From Brumimicrobium sp. (GTDB lineage Bacteria; Bacteroidota; Bacteroidia; Flavobacteriales_D; Crocinitomicaceae), in assembly GCA_023957385.1 (NCBI GenBank), contig JAMLGZ010000001.1, positions 496,001 through 560,000 on the forward strand: DNA of 64,000 bases, written 5' to 3'. Below are positions 63,501 through 64,000 of this stretch, piece after piece; position 1 is the first letter of the stretch; the number at the start of each line of letters is the position of its first letter. The position numbers and the translations under genes were made by a program. The notes beneath the pieces were generated by a model. That model searched no databases. It was given only the letters and a program-made list of their open reading frames with translations, and was not told the DNA's origin.

Positions 63501-64000
63501 TGGAGGGTCACCTCAAAGTAATGGTACTTTCTCTAGCTTAGCTTCGGATTCTTATAACGTTACAATTACTGATGCAAATGGTTGTCAAGTAACTGGAGTT
63601 GAGATTGTAAATAGTATTGGAGGTCCTACAATTACTCAAGTTACGCCAGTTCCAGCAAGTTGCCCTACAGTATGTGATGGTTCTATTAGTGTTTCAGCAA
63701 CTGGAGGAACTACACCATATTCTTATATTTGGAAAGATGGAGGAGGTAATGTGATTGGAGGTAATGCAAATAGTGTTCAAGATTTATGCGAAGGAAATTA
63801 TACTGTTCAGGTGATTGATGCTATTGGCTGTAAAGCAAACGGAACAGCCATTATTACTGCTGGAAATAATCCGGTAATCTCACAAGTTACTACTGTAGAT
63901 GCAAGTTGTACGAATATATGTGATGGTGAAATTAGTGTAACGGTTAATGGGGGCACTGCGCCTTACACATACGCTTATACAGATAATAATGGTGTAGCAG
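60589..64000 (+). CDS. Giant surface adhesin-like protein with Gly-rich, GEVED and SprB-repeat regions (3' truncated)
   Basis: The frame is open to the window edge, so at least 1137 residues are visible. ATG 60589 gives a signal peptide (about 10-36, ending SINAQ); an in-frame ATG at 60541 is possible but places extra residues before it. After a YSWTVPPCVTEITVKVWGG start, residues ~45-310 are extremely Gly-rich. Ig-like segments follow. A GEVED domain lies at about 560-695 (QIWVDWNNDGAFDASE, SDEVEDYAVKV). From ~940 there are at least three SprB-type repeats (DENCGSADGQIVL, GGTTPYSYIW, GGTAPYTYAY). SprB is the mobile gliding adhesin of flavobacteria, so a T9SS-exported adhesin is likely; the C-terminal sorting domain lies beyond the window. 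Confidence 0.82.
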   Translation, partial: MNINKYKQNSFTVNILSALFLFFVSFFFGSINAQVNYTTPGTYSWTVPPCVTEITVKVWGGGGGGGGTSSRQGGTGSEWEACTGGGGGGGGGYAQRTYTVTPGETYTIVVGAGGVQGIGTNGNAAAGTGGTGGTSTFSGSATTGPGTLTGTGGTGGTGASANNTSGFNHIGDNGVGGTGGMGSNGTINSQGGSGSGGSHSASCADLSGAGGAAGSSGGNGAAGQFIGPCPHTAAMAGGTGNNGGGNGGNGIKGSINASKDNQDGKPGVAYGGGGGGGNIHLNSWANTWVTTKGGKGADGAVIIEYSSSGTVPDAPTISTTPPTCSANGTATITNYNSSYTYTFTPAGPTIGGGGVINNLTPGTSYTLTANGGSCDSDASIAFSIDPQLPQPPAPTAADQTFCGSATIGSLVPSGNDYNWYSVQTGGTPLSSSTSLSDGTTYYVSITQNGCESPRTPVTVTLTDGPEITIISDTAINCNTSVVLGEPAPSTPNPPDFTMAPTCQKTAMSQNGPLTQGSGIYNNGVVTTGGTTNINNTNTLVDVTHTDPMGPNAWQTLWYSDYSNQFVEVCPNNSFNITINAKSLYSNSPYFCQIWVDWNNDGAFDASEVVHNSGPYTTNTFTVNGTITVPAGQNDGMFRMRIRFKDNAPFVPTDNADGCKFKNPVGIPPGYGGYTGNNYGNYYFSDEVEDYAVKVDCGNNSGNSGDITYQWTPPTGLDYDDIPNPTATPDETTTYTVTVTDSDNGCVVTAQVTVIVAGHITIQATPGDCENGKYDLTGTITTDQAPSTGTLIVEDCDGNAITIATAPFNGTSFPFTITDLDANGNNCNLHAYFSDANCPEDYSFTAPAPCNNCVPPVLTINDIVKCNDNNIDLNDAVDASSEPAVITFYSSETDAENATNPIGNNVTTSGTYWVRAEDTGGDTDCYNVYSVNVTINILTYTANITDENCGSADGQIVLTENGGVAPYTYTLNGGSPQSNGTFSSLASDSYNVTITDANGCQVTGVEIVNSIGGPTITQVTPVPASCPTVCDGSISVSATGGTTPYSYIWKDGGGNVIGGNANSVQDLCEGNYTVQVIDAIGCKANGTAIITAGNNPVISQVTTVDASCTNICDGEISVTVNGGTAPYTYAYTDNNGVA

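Overview
The window looks like chromosomal DNA of an AT-rich Bacteroidota bacterium, most likely Flavobacteriales or a close relative. The evidence is: several secreted proteins ending in type IX secretion (T9SS) sorting domains of both type A and type B; an HU/SPOR fusion protein; AtpB with an N-terminal signal-like extension; an atpBEFHAG cluster without the beta and epsilon genes; and repeated TAnnTTTG minus-7 promoter boxes in place of sigma70-type elements. No phage, integrase, transposase gene, CRISPR array, rRNA or tRNA was recognised.

Layout. 1-2.3 kb: the end of a metzincin-type secreted protease, then an MscS channel and CvpA. 2.4-5.4 kb: a nitrite-reduction module, made of a class II copper nitrite reductase fused to cytochrome c, a NirV-like FGE-fold protein and a SCO/SenC copper chaperone. 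5.4-7.1 kb: a 556-residue protein of unknown role with a nucleoside-phosphorylase-like C-terminus. 7.2-10.8 kb: a T9SS cargo protein, two paralogous lipoproteins (one TonB-like, one OmpA-like) and TonB. 10.9-14.1 kb: deoC, cysQ, a four-helix membrane protein and hflX, followed by a palindrome-rich element with terminal inverted repeats. 14.4-16.7 kb: a minus-strand operon of an SprT-like protein, mannose-1-phosphate guanylyltransferase and a four-cysteine protein. 16.8-20.9 kb: PASTA protein, T9SS cargo and RluD. 20.9-25.0 kb: thioesterase, AidB-like dehydrogenase, a small cysteine-containing protein and a divergent haem-copper-oxidase-like membrane protein. 25.0-25.5 kb: a non-coding repeat cluster. 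25.5-33.8 kb: mfd, a PpiD-like foldase, a CNNM/CorC protein and purD. 34.0-38.1 kb: M23 peptidase, FAD oxidoreductase, bacilliredoxin and dprA. 38.1-45.2 kb: TonB-dependent receptor, kdsB, HU-SPOR protein, C1 peptidase, EEP-family protein and crcB. 45.2-52.6 kb: glycosyltransferase, lplA, recQ, truA, pnuC, nadR-type kinase, a small membrane protein and a MerR regulator. 52.8-55.2 kb: a T9SS type B protein. 55.4-60.5 kb: the ATP synthase operon. From 60.6 kb to the edge: a giant Gly-rich/GEVED/SprB-repeat adhesin, truncated by the window.

Most of the window is ordinary core genome. The parts most worth a second look are: the haem-copper-oxidase-like protein that keeps its haem histidines but lacks the CuB His-His pair (23.6 kb); the lipoprotein that combines the N-terminus of its OmpA neighbour with a TonB-like C-terminus (8.3 kb); the MITE-like element abutting the hflX stop codon (14.1 kb); the 18-bp tandem and inverted repeat cluster (25.1 kb); a perfect hairpin between atpE and atpF (56.8 kb); and several genes whose minus-7 box lies only 4-5 nt before the start codon, suggesting leaderless mRNAs. 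I found no clear multi-gene system that is wholly new.
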